From Microbulbifer sp. SAOS-129_SWC (lineage in GTDB: Bacteria; Pseudomonadota; Gammaproteobacteria; Pseudomonadales; Cellvibrionaceae), in the NCBI RefSeq assembly GCF_039696035.1, contig NZ_CP155567.1:2475001-2539000 (forward strand): a stretch of 64,000 nt of DNA, written 5' to 3'. Shown one piece after another: positions 8,098 through 17,831 of the stretch; position 1 is the stretch's first letter, and each line of letters opens with the position of its first letter. The notes under the pieces were generated by a model, which was given only the letters and a program-made list of their open reading frames with translations, did no database searches and had not been told where the DNA came from. Both the position numbers and the translations under genes were made by a program.

Positions 8098-11000
8098 TCA
8101 CTGCATATCCGCCGCCGCGATATCCTTGCGCCGCAACAGACCGAAGCGCGCCGGAATGTCCTGCGCGAACACCAGGTACAGGCACGGCACCAGCAGCAGC
8201 GAAATGGCGGTGGCGGCGAGGATGCCGTAGCCGAGGGAAATTGCCATCGGGATCATAAAACGCGCCTGTACCGAGGTTTCGAAAATCATCGGCATCAGCC
8301 CGCAGAAAGTGGTCACGGTGGTGAGAATGATCGGGCGGAAACGGCGCAGCGCCGCCTGGCGGATTGACTCGCCGACACTGGCGCCCTCCTCGTGCAACCG
8401 GTTGCTGTACTCGATCATCACCAGCGTATCGTTGATCACCACACCGGCGAGCGCCACGATACCCAGCAGGCTCACCATGCTCAGGCCGTAGCCCATGATC
8501 ATATGGCCCAACAGCGCACCGATAATGCCGAACGGAATCGCCACCATCACTGTCAGTGGCTGGATGTAACTTTTCAGCGGAATCGCCAGCAGCAGGTAAA
8601 GCGCCGCCATGGTGAGCGAAAAGGTCAGCCCCAGTGACGCCAGCCCCTGGCGCTCATCCGCCTGACGCCCCTCGTAGGACACGCTGAGCCCCGCAAACTC
8701 GGCCTGCATCTGCGGAATCACACTGCGATTCAGTTCGTTGATCACCAGGGCCGCCTGATCCGGCGGATCCACATTCGCGGTCACCGTCATCACCCGGCGC
8801 CCGGCGCGGCGGTTGATGGTGGCGTAGGCGCGCCCCTTGTGAATCTCCACCAGGTCGGGCAGCGGCAACCACAGGCCGTTGCCGGCGCGAATCATGAGGT
8901 CGGACACATCGTCGAGCGACACCCGCTGGTCCTCCGGCAAACGCACCATCACCTTGACCTGGTCGCGGCCGCGCTGCTGGCGCACGGCTTCGGCGCCGTA
9001 GAGCGCGGCGCGCAACTGGCGGCCGATCTCCTCGGCGGAAAGCCCCAGGCTCTTGGCGCGGTCGGTGAGCTTCAAGTCGAGCTGGCGTTTGCCCAGCGAA
9101 ATACCCGGATCGATATCGCTGACCGCGGGAAATTTTTCCAGCTCTTTGGCCAGGCGCCTGGAGGCCTGCTCCAGCACCCTGGTATCCGTATGGCGCAGCT
9201 CGATGGTCAACGCCGCACCGGCGCCGGGACCACCGCGGTCGGAGGCAAAGCTGGAACTCATGGCGCCGGGCACGGCCCCCACCGCGCGGCGCCAATCGCG
9301 CACAAATTCGCCGGTGGTAAACGGGCGCTGATCCGCCGGCACCAGATACACATCCACTCGCACCGAGCCCTCGCGCACCAGCCCGCGCATGCCGAGAAAC
9401 ACCTTGTCGCGGTCATGGCCGTCGAGCACTTTGTCCGCCGCCGCCATGATCTGGCTGCGCGCAGCGCGCAGCCGGCTCTCCGCGGTGCCGGGAGGGAAAG
9501 TGACCTGTACGCGGCCCGAATCCCGCTCCACTTTCGGCATCAGGGTAAAGCCCATACGCCCGCTGGCAGCGTAGCCGCCCACCAGCAACAGCACTGCCAC
9601 GGCGGTGGCGATGGTCAGGTAGCGGTGGCGGATACACAGATCCAGCAGCGGCCGGAAACGCTGCTCGACAAAGCGGTCAAATCCCTTCGCCAGGCGCTCC
9701 TGGCGCGCGGCGATGCGCCGCGCCCACGCACTGCGGTGACCGCGGCGCGAATGCGCCAGGTGTGCCGGCAGGATAAACAGCGCCTCGATCCAGGAAATCA
9801 CAAATACCGTGCCGACCACAAACGGGATAATGCCGAAAATCTTGCCCATAAAACCGGGCAATTCCATCAGCGGCAGGAAGGCCACCACGTTGGTCAGGAT
9901 CGCAAATGTCAGCGGCACCGCCACCTGGCGGGCGCCGGCGATCGCCGCCTCCAGATTGCTGTAGCCGCGGTTGCGCCACTCGTGGATGTTTTCACCGGCA
10001 ATAATCGCGTCGTCCACCACAATGCCGAGGGCAATGATGAACGCAAACATGCTCACCATATTGATGGAGATATCCATCGCCGGCAGAAACAGCAGCGCAC
10101 CGAGGAAACTGGTGGGAATACCCAGCGTCACCCAGAAAGCCAGGCGCAATTCAAGGAAAGCGCCAAGGACCACAAACACCAGCAACAGGCCAAAGAAACC
10201 GTTTTTCAACAGCAGCGTCAGGCGTTCCTTGAAGATCAGTGAGTCGTCATCGCGAATGCTGACATGCACCCCCGGCGGCAGCGTCCTGGTCACTTCTGCC
10301 AGCACTTGCCGCACCGCAGTGCTGACACTCATCGGCGTCTGGTCGCCGATGCGGTAGATATCGATCCCCACCGCCGGCTCGCCATTGAACACCATGTCCT
10401 TGGGCACATCGACCAGCGCATCGCGAATGGTGGCGATATCACTCAGGTGCACGGCACCGCCATCGCTGCCTTCGGCCACCACGATATTGCGAAACTCGCG
10501 CGCCCAGTCGCGCCGCTCGGTGACGCGCACGAGAATTTCCCCGGCTTTCGACTTGACGCCACCAGCGGGGACATCCACTGCCGCATTGCGGATCAGCTGG
10601 GCCACCTCCGACAGCGTCAGGCCGTAGCGGCGCAGATCGTCGCGGCTGATTTCCACCGCCACCTCAAAGTCGCGGATACCGGACGTGGACAGCTGGGTGA
10701 TATCCGGGTGCGCTTCCAGGCGACTGTAGATCTGCATCGCCACATCGCGCAGCGTGCGCGCATCCAGATTGCCGTGAATCACCAGGTTCATTACATCGCG
10801 CTGGTGATCCGCCAGGCTCACCTGCGGGCGCTCGATATCCTTGGGAAAGGTCGACACCCGGTCGATGGCCTGCTGTACATCCTGGTATACCTGATTGCCA
10901 TTGGCGTCCTCCTGCAACTCCAGCGTCAGCGAAGCACTGCCCTCGCCGGCCGAACCGCGCATTTCCTTGATGCCGGGAATCCCCTGTAGCGCCTGCTCGG

Positions 11001-11241
11001 CCGCCACCAGTACACCGCGTTCCACTTCCGCCGGACTCGCGCCCGGATAGGAGATCTGCACGGTGATCATATCGAGGCTGAATTCGGGGAAGACCTCTTT
11101 CTTGACCACCATGGAAAAGATCAGGCCGCCGACGATAAACACCAGCATCAGCAGGTTGGCGGGCACGTGATTGTGGGTCATCCACGCGATGGCACCGCCG
11201 CGGGTCTCGACCGGCGGCTGCGGTGACGAGTGCTCGCTCAT
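8098..11241 (-). CDS. RND-family efflux pump, inner-membrane permease
   Basis: Proton-driven inner-membrane transporter of 1047 residues, the usual RND length. The N-terminal TM1 is followed by the porter segment (ISYPGASPAEVERGVLVAAEQAL), and TM4 carries the proton-relay aspartate pair in LGIVVDDAII. The start is the ATG at 11241, which overlaps the stop of the adaptor gene as ATGA; the open frame continues further upstream but that part is antisense or out of frame with the adaptor. It forms a tripartite system with the two preceding genes. The VxxAE-type sequence is HAE1-like, so export of hydrophobic compounds is likelier than metals. Substrate unknown. Confidence 0.95.
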   Translation of the reverse strand: MSEHSSPQPPVETRGGAIAWMTHNHVPANLLMLVFIVGGLIFSMVVKKEVFPEFSLDMITVQISYPGASPAEVERGVLVAAEQALQGIPGIKEMRGSAGEGSASLTLELQEDANGNQVYQDVQQAIDRVSTFPKDIERPQVSLADHQRDVMNLVIHGNLDARTLRDVAMQIYSRLEAHPDITQLSTSGIRDFEVAVEISRDDLRRYGLTLSEVAQLIRNAAVDVPAGGVKSKAGEILVRVTERRDWAREFRNIVVAEGSDGGAVHLSDIATIRDALVDVPKDMVFNGEPAVGIDIYRIGDQTPMSVSTAVRQVLAEVTRTLPPGVHVSIRDDDSLIFKERLTLLLKNGFFGLLLVFVVLGAFLELRLAFWVTLGIPTSFLGALLFLPAMDISINMVSMFAFIIALGIVVDDAIIAGENIHEWRNRGYSNLEAAIAGARQVAVPLTFAILTNVVAFLPLMELPGFMGKIFGIIPFVVGTVFVISWIEALFILPAHLAHSRRGHRSAWARRIAARQERLAKGFDRFVEQRFRPLLDLCIRHRYLTIATAVAVLLLVGGYAASGRMGFTLMPKVERDSGRVQVTFPPGTAESRLRAARSQIMAAADKVLDGHDRDKVFLGMRGLVREGSVRVDVYLVPADQRPFTTGEFVRDWRRAVGAVPGAMSSSFASDRGGPGAGAALTIELRHTDTRVLEQASRRLAKELEKFPAVSDIDPGISLGKRQLDLKLTDRAKSLGLSAEEIGRQLRAALYGAEAVRQQRGRDQVKVMVRLPEDQRVSLDDVSDLMIRAGNGLWLPLPDLVEIHKGRAYATINRRAGRRVMTVTANVDPPDQAALVINELNRSVIPQMQAEFAGLSVSYEGRQADERQGLASLGLTFSLTMAALYLLLAIPLKSYIQPLTVMVAIPFGIIGALLGHMIMGYGLSMVSLLGIVALAGVVINDTLVMIEYSNRLHEEGASVGESIRQAALRRFRPIILTTVTTFCGLMPMIFETSVQARFMIPMAISLGYGILAATAISLLLVPCLYLVFAQDIPARFGLLRRKDIAAADMQ

Positions 11242-12425
11242 TTGCGCTCCCCCGCACCGCGCACTGGCCTGCCACCCTCGGCCGGCACGGCGCCGGCAAT
11301 GCGCACCGGCATGCCATTGGTTACCGTCGTCAGCCGCGTGGTAATCACCTGTTCGCCGCCAGCGAGACCACTTTTCAGCACGGCGTAGTCGCCACTCTGG
11401 TAATCGATCTGCACCGGCCGAATGGCGACCTTGCCCTGCTCGACCACCCAGACCCGGTCGCCGTCCTGCACGGCGGCGACCGGAATACGCACGGCATCGG
11501 GCGCACTGCGGCCGGTCAGCTCCACCTGTGCCAGGTCGTTCAACAGCAGTGGCGGCATGCCCGGGTGGTCGGCGGCCAGCGGGTCCGGCAGTTCCAGCAA
11601 CACCTTGGCCAGGCGCCCCTGCTCCTGCAGTACCGGGATGGCGCGCAAGAACTCGGCGCTGCGGTACTGGTTGGCCGGCCACTGGCTGCCGCGCACACGC
11701 ACCTTGAGCTGCGGCTGGTTGAGGCGCGCCAGCTGTGTCGCACTCACTTCCACTTCAATCTGGAAGCGGTCGGCGCCGGCCAGGGAGTAAAGCGCGGTAC
11801 CCGGGGCCACCCGATCGCCCACATCGACACTGCGACTAACCAGCAACGCGCGCAACGGACTCTTGATTTCGGTCAGGCGCAGGTCGCGCTGGGCCAGCTT
11901 GACCTGCGCCGCGGCCGCATCCACCCGCGCCTCGGCAGCGGCCAGTTGCGGCTCGCGCAATACCAGTGCCCGGTCCGTCTTCGGCAGCGACGAGCCCAGC
12001 AGTTTGTACTCTTCCTTGGCGACTTCGCGCTGGCCCTGTTCCTGCTGCAACTCTGCACGGCGCTCGGCCAGCGAACTGCGCGCGGTCTGTAGGGCCAGTT
12101 CGTAGGGCTCGCGCTCGATACGCAGCAGTGGCGCACCGGCGGCCAGGATCGAGCCCGGCCCCAGGTCGTAGTCGAGCCACGCCACGCGGCCATCCACTTG
12201 CGGCTGCAGCTCCACCAGTTCCCGCGCCCTGACCTTGCCCAGCGCCGTCACGGTCAGCGGGAACTGGCCGCGCTCGGCCCGCGCCACCTCCACCGTCGGC
12301 GGCGGTGCGCGGTGGGCGCCGCGATGCAGGGTGGGCTTTTCCCGCAACATCCAGGCGGCGATCGCCAGCGCGAGCAGGATCACCAACACCGGTAGCGCGA
12401 ATTCCCAGTTAAGTCGTTTGAACAT
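11238..12425 (-). CDS. RND efflux periplasmic adaptor (MFP) subunit
   Basis: Membrane-fusion protein (395 residues) linking the pump to the outer-membrane channel. One N-terminal membrane anchor (about residues 9-27), a biotinyl-lipoyl-like segment (ELVELQPQVDGRVAWLDYDLGPGS), an alpha-helical hairpin rich in Gln/Glu/Ala/Arg (about 110-175), then beta-barrel and membrane-proximal domains. Its last 4 nt overlap the permease start, and its own start shares a base with the upstream stop (TGATG), showing translational coupling across the operon. Confidence 0.95.
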   Translation of the reverse strand: MFKRLNWEFALPVLVILLALAIAAWMLREKPTLHRGAHRAPPPTVEVARAERGQFPLTVTALGKVRARELVELQPQVDGRVAWLDYDLGPGSILAAGAPLLRIEREPYELALQTARSSLAERRAELQQEQGQREVAKEEYKLLGSSLPKTDRALVLREPQLAAAEARVDAAAAQVKLAQRDLRLTEIKSPLRALLVSRSVDVGDRVAPGTALYSLAGADRFQIEVEVSATQLARLNQPQLKVRVRGSQWPANQYRSAEFLRAIPVLQEQGRLAKVLLELPDPLAADHPGMPPLLLNDLAQVELTGRSAPDAVRIPVAAVQDGDRVWVVEQGKVAIRPVQIDYQSGDYAVLKSGLAGGEQVITTRLTTVTNGMPVRIAGAVPAEGGRPVRGAGERK

Positions 12426-13927
12426 CAGCCTTGCCCCTCCCGGTACAGCTCCAGTTCTACCGGCTGTGGCTCCGGCAGGTCCTCCTGCGGCAAGCCGCCG
12501 GACAGCGCGCGGTACAGTGTCACGCGGTTTTCCATCAATTCGCGCCGGGCGGTCAGCAGCTGCCGCGCCAGGCTCTGTTGGCTATTGGTGGCGGTCAGTA
12601 CGTTGAGGAAGTCGACCGAACCACCGCTGTAGGCGCGCCGCTGGCGCACCACGATTTCATCCGCCAGCCGCGCCCGCTCACCCAGGTGGTGTATGCGGTC
12701 GCGCAGGGCGCGCTCCTGCACCAGCGCCTGCTCCACTTCCGCCAGCGCATTGTTGACTACCGCGCGGTAATTGGCCCAGCGCTCCTGCAGCACCGCGTCC
12801 TGGCGATCCTGCGCCAACTTGAGCTGGCCGCCGTCGAACAATACCCCTTCGGCCGCGGCAGTCAGGGTCAGCAGCCAGTCCTGGAACAGATTGGCGAACG
12901 AAGCCCCGTCGCTGGCCACTGCGGACAGGCTGATCACCGGCAGGCGGTCGGCCCAGGCCCGATCTGCGAGATAGTAGCCCGCGAGCAGCTGGCGCTGGGC
13001 GCGCTGTACGTCCGGGCGCCGCAACAGCAGCTGTGAGGGTACCCCGGTGGCCGGCAGCGCCGGCAATACCGGCAGCCCCTGTTCCCGCTGCAGCACCTGC
13101 GCGAGGCGCTCGCCGGTGACGCCGAGCAGCGCCGCCAGCTGCACCTTGAGGGATTCGAGATTCTGCTCCGCGGCCTGCAGTTCCTGCTCTGACTGCTGCA
13201 CCAGCTGGCGTTGCTGCAGCACATCGGCAGCACTCGTCACACCGCCGCCAAAACGGAGCTCCAGTACCCGCAGGGATTTCCGGTTGGTGTCCAGCTGTTG
13301 TGCCAGCAGCGCATGCTGGCCCCACTGTTCGCGCAGTTGCAGCCAGGTATTGGAGACCTCCGCGGCGAGGCTCAGCGCCGCCGTCTGCAGGTCCTGCTGC
13401 TGCGCCAGGCGATCGGCCTCCGCAGCGCGCGCACCGGCGCGCACACGCCCCCACAGATCCACCTCATAGCGGGCAGCGAGGCGGCCGCTCCAGAGGTTGC
13501 CATCGCCCTGACCACCGGAGACATCCGCATCGCTGCCGGAGGAGCGGTGCTGCTGGGTATTTTCCAGTGACGCGGTAATGCCGGGCCAGAGCCCCGAGCG
13601 GGCGCCGCGGGCGCTCGCCTCGGCCTGGCGCAGGCGCCACAGGGTCGCCTGCAGATCCGGGCTGCCGTGCAGGGCCATCTGGACCAGGCGGTCCAGTTCC
13701 GGATCATCGAAGCTTTGCCACCAACGCGGCCTGGCGACCTGCTTGCCGCTCGCGCGAAAGTGATCCGGCAAGCCGAGACTGTGCGCCGGCAGATCCGGCG
13801 GCAGTGGCGGGCTCGCACAGGCGATAGTGAACAGTGGCAACGTTATTGCTAAAAGGCGGAACAGAAACAAGAAAAAACCACCAAAATGTCCGTATAGGGC
13901 TCGAACTTGGAAATTTATTGCGTCCAT
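12425..13927 (-). CDS. NodT/TolC-type outer-membrane efflux lipoprotein
   Basis: Outer-membrane factor (500 residues) of the same tripartite system. The hydrophobic leader ends in FTIAC-ASPP, a plausible but imperfect lipobox with C37 as lipidated residue. The mature part shows the repeated OEP helical pattern (WWQSFDDPELDRLVQMALHGSPDLQATLWRLRQAEA). First gene of the minus-strand operon OMF-MFP-RND, so the promoter should lie in 13928-14160. The start at 13927 has no clear ribosome site, and the leader is long; a start a few codons downstream is possible. Confidence 0.92.
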   Translation of the reverse strand: MDAINFQVRALYGHFGGFFLFLFRLLAITLPLFTIACASPPLPPDLPAHSLGLPDHFRASGKQVARPRWWQSFDDPELDRLVQMALHGSPDLQATLWRLRQAEASARGARSGLWPGITASLENTQQHRSSGSDADVSGGQGDGNLWSGRLAARYEVDLWGRVRAGARAAEADRLAQQQDLQTAALSLAAEVSNTWLQLREQWGQHALLAQQLDTNRKSLRVLELRFGGGVTSAADVLQQRQLVQQSEQELQAAEQNLESLKVQLAALLGVTGERLAQVLQREQGLPVLPALPATGVPSQLLLRRPDVQRAQRQLLAGYYLADRAWADRLPVISLSAVASDGASFANLFQDWLLTLTAAAEGVLFDGGQLKLAQDRQDAVLQERWANYRAVVNNALAEVEQALVQERALRDRIHHLGERARLADEIVVRQRRAYSGGSVDFLNVLTATNSQQSLARQLLTARRELMENRVTLYRALSGGLPQEDLPEPQPVELELYREGQG

Positions 13928-14164
13928 TATGGAATGCGCACCCTACACTGCAAGAAAATTTACGCTCATTTACCCTTGATTCGAGTTAAACGGACCTGAA
14001 CAGCTGGAAAATTGTCGATGCCGGGAGTGCTCCTGCACGGCGACTTAGGTATCATGCGACACACTTTTCACTGATCGGTCGCCGGTGCCCCGGAACCGCA
14101 ATGAACCGTCAGCCGGCCGGAGACGCCGGCGCCCTAAATACGGAAGAAGTAGACGAGAGAAATC

Positions 14165-15349
14165 ATGAGTAAACACCAGCCACTGGCCCACTGGGACGAT
14201 ATCCTGCTACTGGATCGCCAACTGACCGACGAAGAGCGCATGGTGCGCGATACCGCGCGCGAATATTGCCAGAGCAAACTGATGCCGCGTGTCCTCGAGG
14301 CCAACCGCCACGAAATTTTCGATCGGGAAATTATGAACGAGATGGGCGAGCTGGGCCTGCTCGGTTCCACGATCCACGGCTACGGCTGTGCCGGGCTCAA
14401 TTACGTTTCCTACGGCCTGGTGGCACGGGAAGTCGAGCGCGTCGATTCCGGCTACCGCTCTGCAATGAGCGTGCAGTCCAGCCTGGTGATGTACCCGATT
14501 TCCGCCTACGGCAGTGAAGCGCAAAAAGAAAAGTACCTGCCTAAACTCGCCACTGGTGAGTGGGTCGGCTGTTTCGGCCTGACCGAACCCGACGCCGGTT
14601 CCGATCCGGGCGGCATGAAAACCCGCGCGAAAAAAGTCGACGGTGGCTATCGCCTGAGCGGTTCGAAAATGTGGATCACCAACAGCCCCATTGCGGATGT
14701 TTTCGTGGTCTGGGCCAAAGATGACGACGACGTGATCCGCGGCTTCGTGCTCGATAAAGGCATGGAAGGCCTGTCGGCGCCGAAAATCGAGGGCAAATTC
14801 TCCCTGCGCGCCTCTATTACCGGCGAAATTGTCATGGACAACGTCTTCGTACCGGAAGAAAACAAATTTCCGCACATCGGTGGCCTGCGCGGCCCGTTCG
14901 GCTGCCTGAATCGCGCCCGCTACGGCATTTCCTGGGGCGCAATCGGCGCGGCAGAATTCTGCTGGCACGCCGCACGCCAGTACGGCCTCGACCGCAAACA
15001 GTTCAACAAGCCGCTGGCACAGACGCAGCTGTTCCAGAAAAAGCTCGCCGATATGCAGACCGAAATCGCGCTGGGCCTGCAGGCCTCGCTGCGCGTCGGC
15101 CGCATCATGGACGAAGACCAGGCTTTCGATCCGACGATGATTTCTCTGGTGAAACGCAACAACTGCGGCAAGTCCCTGGACATCGCGCGCGTCGCCCGCG
15201 ACATGCACGGCGGTAACGGTATTGCCGACGAGTTCCACGTGATCCGTCACGTAATGAACCTGGAAGCGGTCAATACTTATGAGGGCACCCACGACGTACA
15301 CGCGCTGATCCTCGGCCGCGCCCAGACCGGCCTGCAGGCGTTCGTTTGA
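14165..15349 (+). CDS. gcdH: Glutaryl-CoA dehydrogenase
   Basis: FAD-dependent acyl-CoA dehydrogenase (394 residues) that dehydrogenates and decarboxylates glutaryl-CoA to crotonyl-CoA in lysine/tryptophan catabolism. Recognised from the family-specific N-terminus ([21 protein letters not shown]), the FAD segment [17 protein letters not shown], the [17 protein letters not shown] region, and the catalytic Glu in [20 protein letters not shown] (E373). The CaiB-type transferase at the window start could supply glutaryl-CoA. A hairpin follows 37 bp after the stop. Confidence 0.96.
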   Translation: MSKHQPLAHWDDILLLDRQLTDEERMVRDTAREYCQSKLMPRVLEANRHEIFDREIMNEMGELGLLGSTIHGYGCAGLNYVSYGLVAREVERVDSGYRSAMSVQSSLVMYPISAYGSEAQKEKYLPKLATGEWVGCFGLTEPDAGSDPGGMKTRAKKVDGGYRLSGSKMWITNSPIADVFVVWAKDDDDVIRGFVLDKGMEGLSAPKIEGKFSLRASITGEIVMDNVFVPEENKFPHIGGLRGPFGCLNRARYGISWGAIGAAEFCWHAARQYGLDRKQFNKPLAQTQLFQKKLADMQTEIALGLQASLRVGRIMDEDQAFDPTMISLVKRNNCGKSLDIARVARDMHGGNGIADEFHVIRHVMNLEAVNTYEGTHDVHALILGRAQTGLQAFV

Positions 15350-15386
15350 TAGCGAACCCCGCACCGGGATGCCGACAACCGCTTCG

Positions 15387-15413
15387 GCGGGGCGAACATG
15401 AGGTTCGCCCCGC
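15387..15413. terminator. Stem-loop downstream of gcdH
   Basis: An 11-bp perfect stem (GCGGGGCGAAC with its complement GTTCGCCCCGC) and a 5-nt loop. No T run follows, so it may be a rho-dependent or stabilising hairpin rather than an intrinsic terminator. Confidence 0.5.
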
Positions 15414-15469
15414 ACCGCGCAGGATGCGCGGGCGCTGACACCGGCGGCCAACCGTGAAAGACAACTGAT

Positions 15470-16096
15470 ATGTCGATGGAACAACTCCTGCACTGGTGCG
15501 ACCTGACTGGCATAGTGGTATTTGCCTTCAGCGGCGTACTGGCCGCCGGTCACAAGCAGATGGACCTGTTCGGTGCGGTGGTGCTCGCCTGTGTCACCGC
15601 CACCGGCGGCGGCACCACGCGGGACATGATCCTGAATATCCCAGTCTTCTGGCTCGAAGACAGTTACTACCTGTGGATTGCCGCCGGCACCGGCGTGATC
15701 AGCTTTTATCTGATCCGCTATCTGCAGGTACCCATGCGGCTGCTGAAAGTGGCCGATGCCATGGGGCTGGCCGTGTTTGCGGTAATCGGCACCCAGAAGG
15801 TACTGGCGCTGGGGCACTCCCCCGCGATCGCCATCGTGATGGGGGTGATGACCGGCACCTTCGGCGGCCTGATCCGCGATGTGCTGGCCGGGGATATCCC
15901 CCTGCTACTGCGCCGCGAGATCTACGCCACCGCAGCGCTCAGTGGTGCCGCGGTACTGGTGCTGCTCGATGCCACCGGCCAGCTGCCGGGCAAGGTCGTC
16001 GTGTCCACGGCGATTCTGGTAACCTTGGGTATTCGCCTGGCGGCTCTGCGCTGGAATCTGTCCGCACCCATCGCCCGTTTCGGCAACCACCCGTAA
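15470..16096 (+). CDS. TRIC/UPF0126 family cation-channel membrane protein
   Basis: A 208-residue, seven-helix inner-membrane protein made of two UPF0126 repeats. Each carries the glycine-rich signature: FAFSGVLAAGHKQMDLFG with ATGGGTTRDMIL, and FAVIGTQKVLALG with GTFGGLIRDVL. Prokaryotic TRIC homologues form trimeric K+/cation channels; the physiological role in bacteria is unclear. It follows gcdH by 120 bp on the same strand, probably as a separate unit, and precedes the lipoprotein hydrolase by 37 bp. Confidence 0.9.
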   Translation: MSMEQLLHWCDLTGIVVFAFSGVLAAGHKQMDLFGAVVLACVTATGGGTTRDMILNIPVFWLEDSYYLWIAAGTGVISFYLIRYLQVPMRLLKVADAMGLAVFAVIGTQKVLALGHSPAIAIVMGVMTGTFGGLIRDVLAGDIPLLLRREIYATAALSGAAVLVLLDATGQLPGKVVVSTAILVTLGIRLAALRWNLSAPIARFGNHP

Positions 16097-16133
16097 TCAA
16101 GCCCCGCCCAACCAGAGACAGGTACACCCCGCA

Positions 16134-17750
16134 GTGAGTCAATCGCGTTTTTTCTCCGCAGCACTTCTCTTCCTGGGACTGGTTTCCCTCAGCGCGTGCG
16201 AGCGCGGCAGCCAGGGGGAAGTCGCCGCCGCAGATCCCGAGCGGCTGATCCCCAAGCCCTGCTGGTTCCAGAGTGACGACAACTGGCCCGATGCCCAGTG
16301 CTTCATGATGGAAGTGCCGGAAAATTACGCCAAACCCGCCGGCCGCAAGATCCGCTTCCCGGTGGTGCGTTTCAAGGCGGTGACACCCGATCCGACCAAA
16401 CGCCCGCTGCTGCACCTGGGCGCCGGTGGCCCCGGCGCAAGCATGGGGCTGGAGCCGGAAAATGCCAGCGACTGGCTGTGGCTCAACTACGCCAAGATGA
16501 CCGTCGAGGACGGCCGCGACCTGATCATCATGGATCCGCGCGGCAGCGGCATGGCGGAGCCGCGCCTGAACTGCAAGGAATTTATCAAGGATGCCAACAC
16601 GGCCTTCCAGCGCAAACTGACTTCGGACGAAGAAGTCCGTGTTTTCACCTACTCAATGGAGCGCTGCTACAACCGCCTGAGCCAGATCGCCGACCTGGCC
16701 GAGTACAACAGCGCCACCGTCGCCCACGATGTAGAAGCCCTGCGCGAGGAAATGGGCGTGCCGCAATTCAATCTTTACGGTGTCTCCTACGCATCCCGCT
16801 ACGCACTCACTGTGGCTCGCGACTACCCCAATGCGGTCCGCGCACTGGTGCTGAACAGCGCCGTCTTCCCCAATATTACCTACACCCAACACCTGGCTGA
16901 CGACACCGTTGCCGCATTCAAGCGCGGGTTCGAATACTGCCGCGACGACAAACAGTGTCACGAGCAGTACCCACACCTGCAGAGCCGTCTCGAGAGCCTG
17001 GTACAGGCACTGGATGACAACCCGCGCACCATTACCGTCAAACACCACTTCTCGGAGCAGGAATACCCCTTCGTACTCACCGGCCAGCGTTTGCTGCGTG
17101 TCCTGTTTCAATCACTCTATAACGAGCAGTTCTACCCGGACCTGCCGCGGGTGATCGCGGCACTGGAGTCCGACGACAGCGATGCAGAGGCCATGGCTCC
17201 GGTGAAAAAGGCGGTGGCGAAGTTCATGGATATCGTGCTCGATCCCTATTTTGGCGATGCCGCCGGGGTCAGCCATTACTGCTATGAAGAGGCGCCCTTT
17301 GTCGACTTCGACAAGGCCCGCGCCAAGGCCGATGACACCGGGGTTCTGGGCGGTGCGGTGCGCACCGATCTGGAACTGATGCAGGTGCAGTGCCGCATCT
17401 GGGCCATTCCCGGGGCCTCGATGCTCGAGTCCCAGCCGGTACACACCTCGCTGCCGGTTCTGCTGCTGCACGGCGGGCTGGACCCTATCCTCGCCGCCGC
17501 GGATGTCGACAAGGCACGCCACGAGCTGCCCAATCACCAGTGGCTGCTGTTCCCCCACCTCGCCCACGACGTGATCTCGGCGAGTAACTGTGCCGAGAAC
17601 GCGGCCGCGCGCTTTCTCGACCACCCCGAGGAACCCCAGCGGGACTCTGCCCTCGCCTGCCGCCAGCGCGAGCTGGCGCAGCAAAGCGGGGACGCAGACA
17701 CCACACCGCCGCCGTCGAGTCCGCAGCCCGCCACTGCCCCGGCGCCGTGA
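16134..17750 (+). CDS. Alpha/beta-hydrolase lipoprotein (TAP-like peptidase family)
   Basis: Predicted lipoprotein hydrolase of 538 residues. The signal ends in LSAC with C22 as lipidated residue. Fold markers are the oxyanion region HLGAGGPGASMG, nucleophile elbow GVSYAS (S218), acid in HGGLDPILAA, and histidine in FPHLAHDVI. The TAP-like C-terminal arrangement and the paired cysteines resemble SlpD/E-type tripeptidyl aminopeptidases and proline iminopeptidase relatives. It probably trims peptides in the envelope; the substrate is not shown. The start is GTG at 16134; the ribosome site is weak. The C-terminus ends in a Pro/Ser/Ala tail. Confidence 0.87.
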   Translation: MSQSRFFSAALLFLGLVSLSACERGSQGEVAAADPERLIPKPCWFQSDDNWPDAQCFMMEVPENYAKPAGRKIRFPVVRFKAVTPDPTKRPLLHLGAGGPGASMGLEPENASDWLWLNYAKMTVEDGRDLIIMDPRGSGMAEPRLNCKEFIKDANTAFQRKLTSDEEVRVFTYSMERCYNRLSQIADLAEYNSATVAHDVEALREEMGVPQFNLYGVSYASRYALTVARDYPNAVRALVLNSAVFPNITYTQHLADDTVAAFKRGFEYCRDDKQCHEQYPHLQSRLESLVQALDDNPRTITVKHHFSEQEYPFVLTGQRLLRVLFQSLYNEQFYPDLPRVIAALESDDSDAEAMAPVKKAVAKFMDIVLDPYFGDAAGVSHYCYEEAPFVDFDKARAKADDTGVLGGAVRTDLELMQVQCRIWAIPGASMLESQPVHTSLPVLLLHGGLDPILAAADVDKARHELPNHQWLLFPHLAHDVISASNCAENAAARFLDHPEEPQRDSALACRQRELAQQSGDADTTPPPSSPQPATAPAP

Positions 17751-17798
17751 AGCTCCTTTTGACGACTGGACAAAGCGGCGACTTCAGCTTAATTTCAG

Positions 17799-17823
17799 CG
17801 CCATAACCACTATAAATATGGCG
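17799..17823. promoter_or_regulatory. Short inverted repeat upstream of the sulfurtransferase gene
   Basis: CGCCATA (17799-17805) and TATGGCG (17817-17823) flank an AT-rich 11-bp centre, 8 bp before the start codon. It could be a small operator or an mRNA hairpin affecting initiation. There is no independent support. Confidence 0.3.
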
Positions 17824-17831
17824 ACGGGATC

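Noticed and set aside
8839..10242. A 467-codon plus-strand open frame, His/Gln-rich
   Set aside because: Antisense to the RND permease.
11242..11682. N-terminal extension of the RND permease
   Set aside because: It would overlap the adaptor gene in another frame. The ATG at 11241 in the ATGA overlap gives the normal N-terminus.
14207..15817. A 536-codon minus-strand open frame
   Set aside because: Antisense to glutaryl-CoA dehydrogenase and the TRIC gene.
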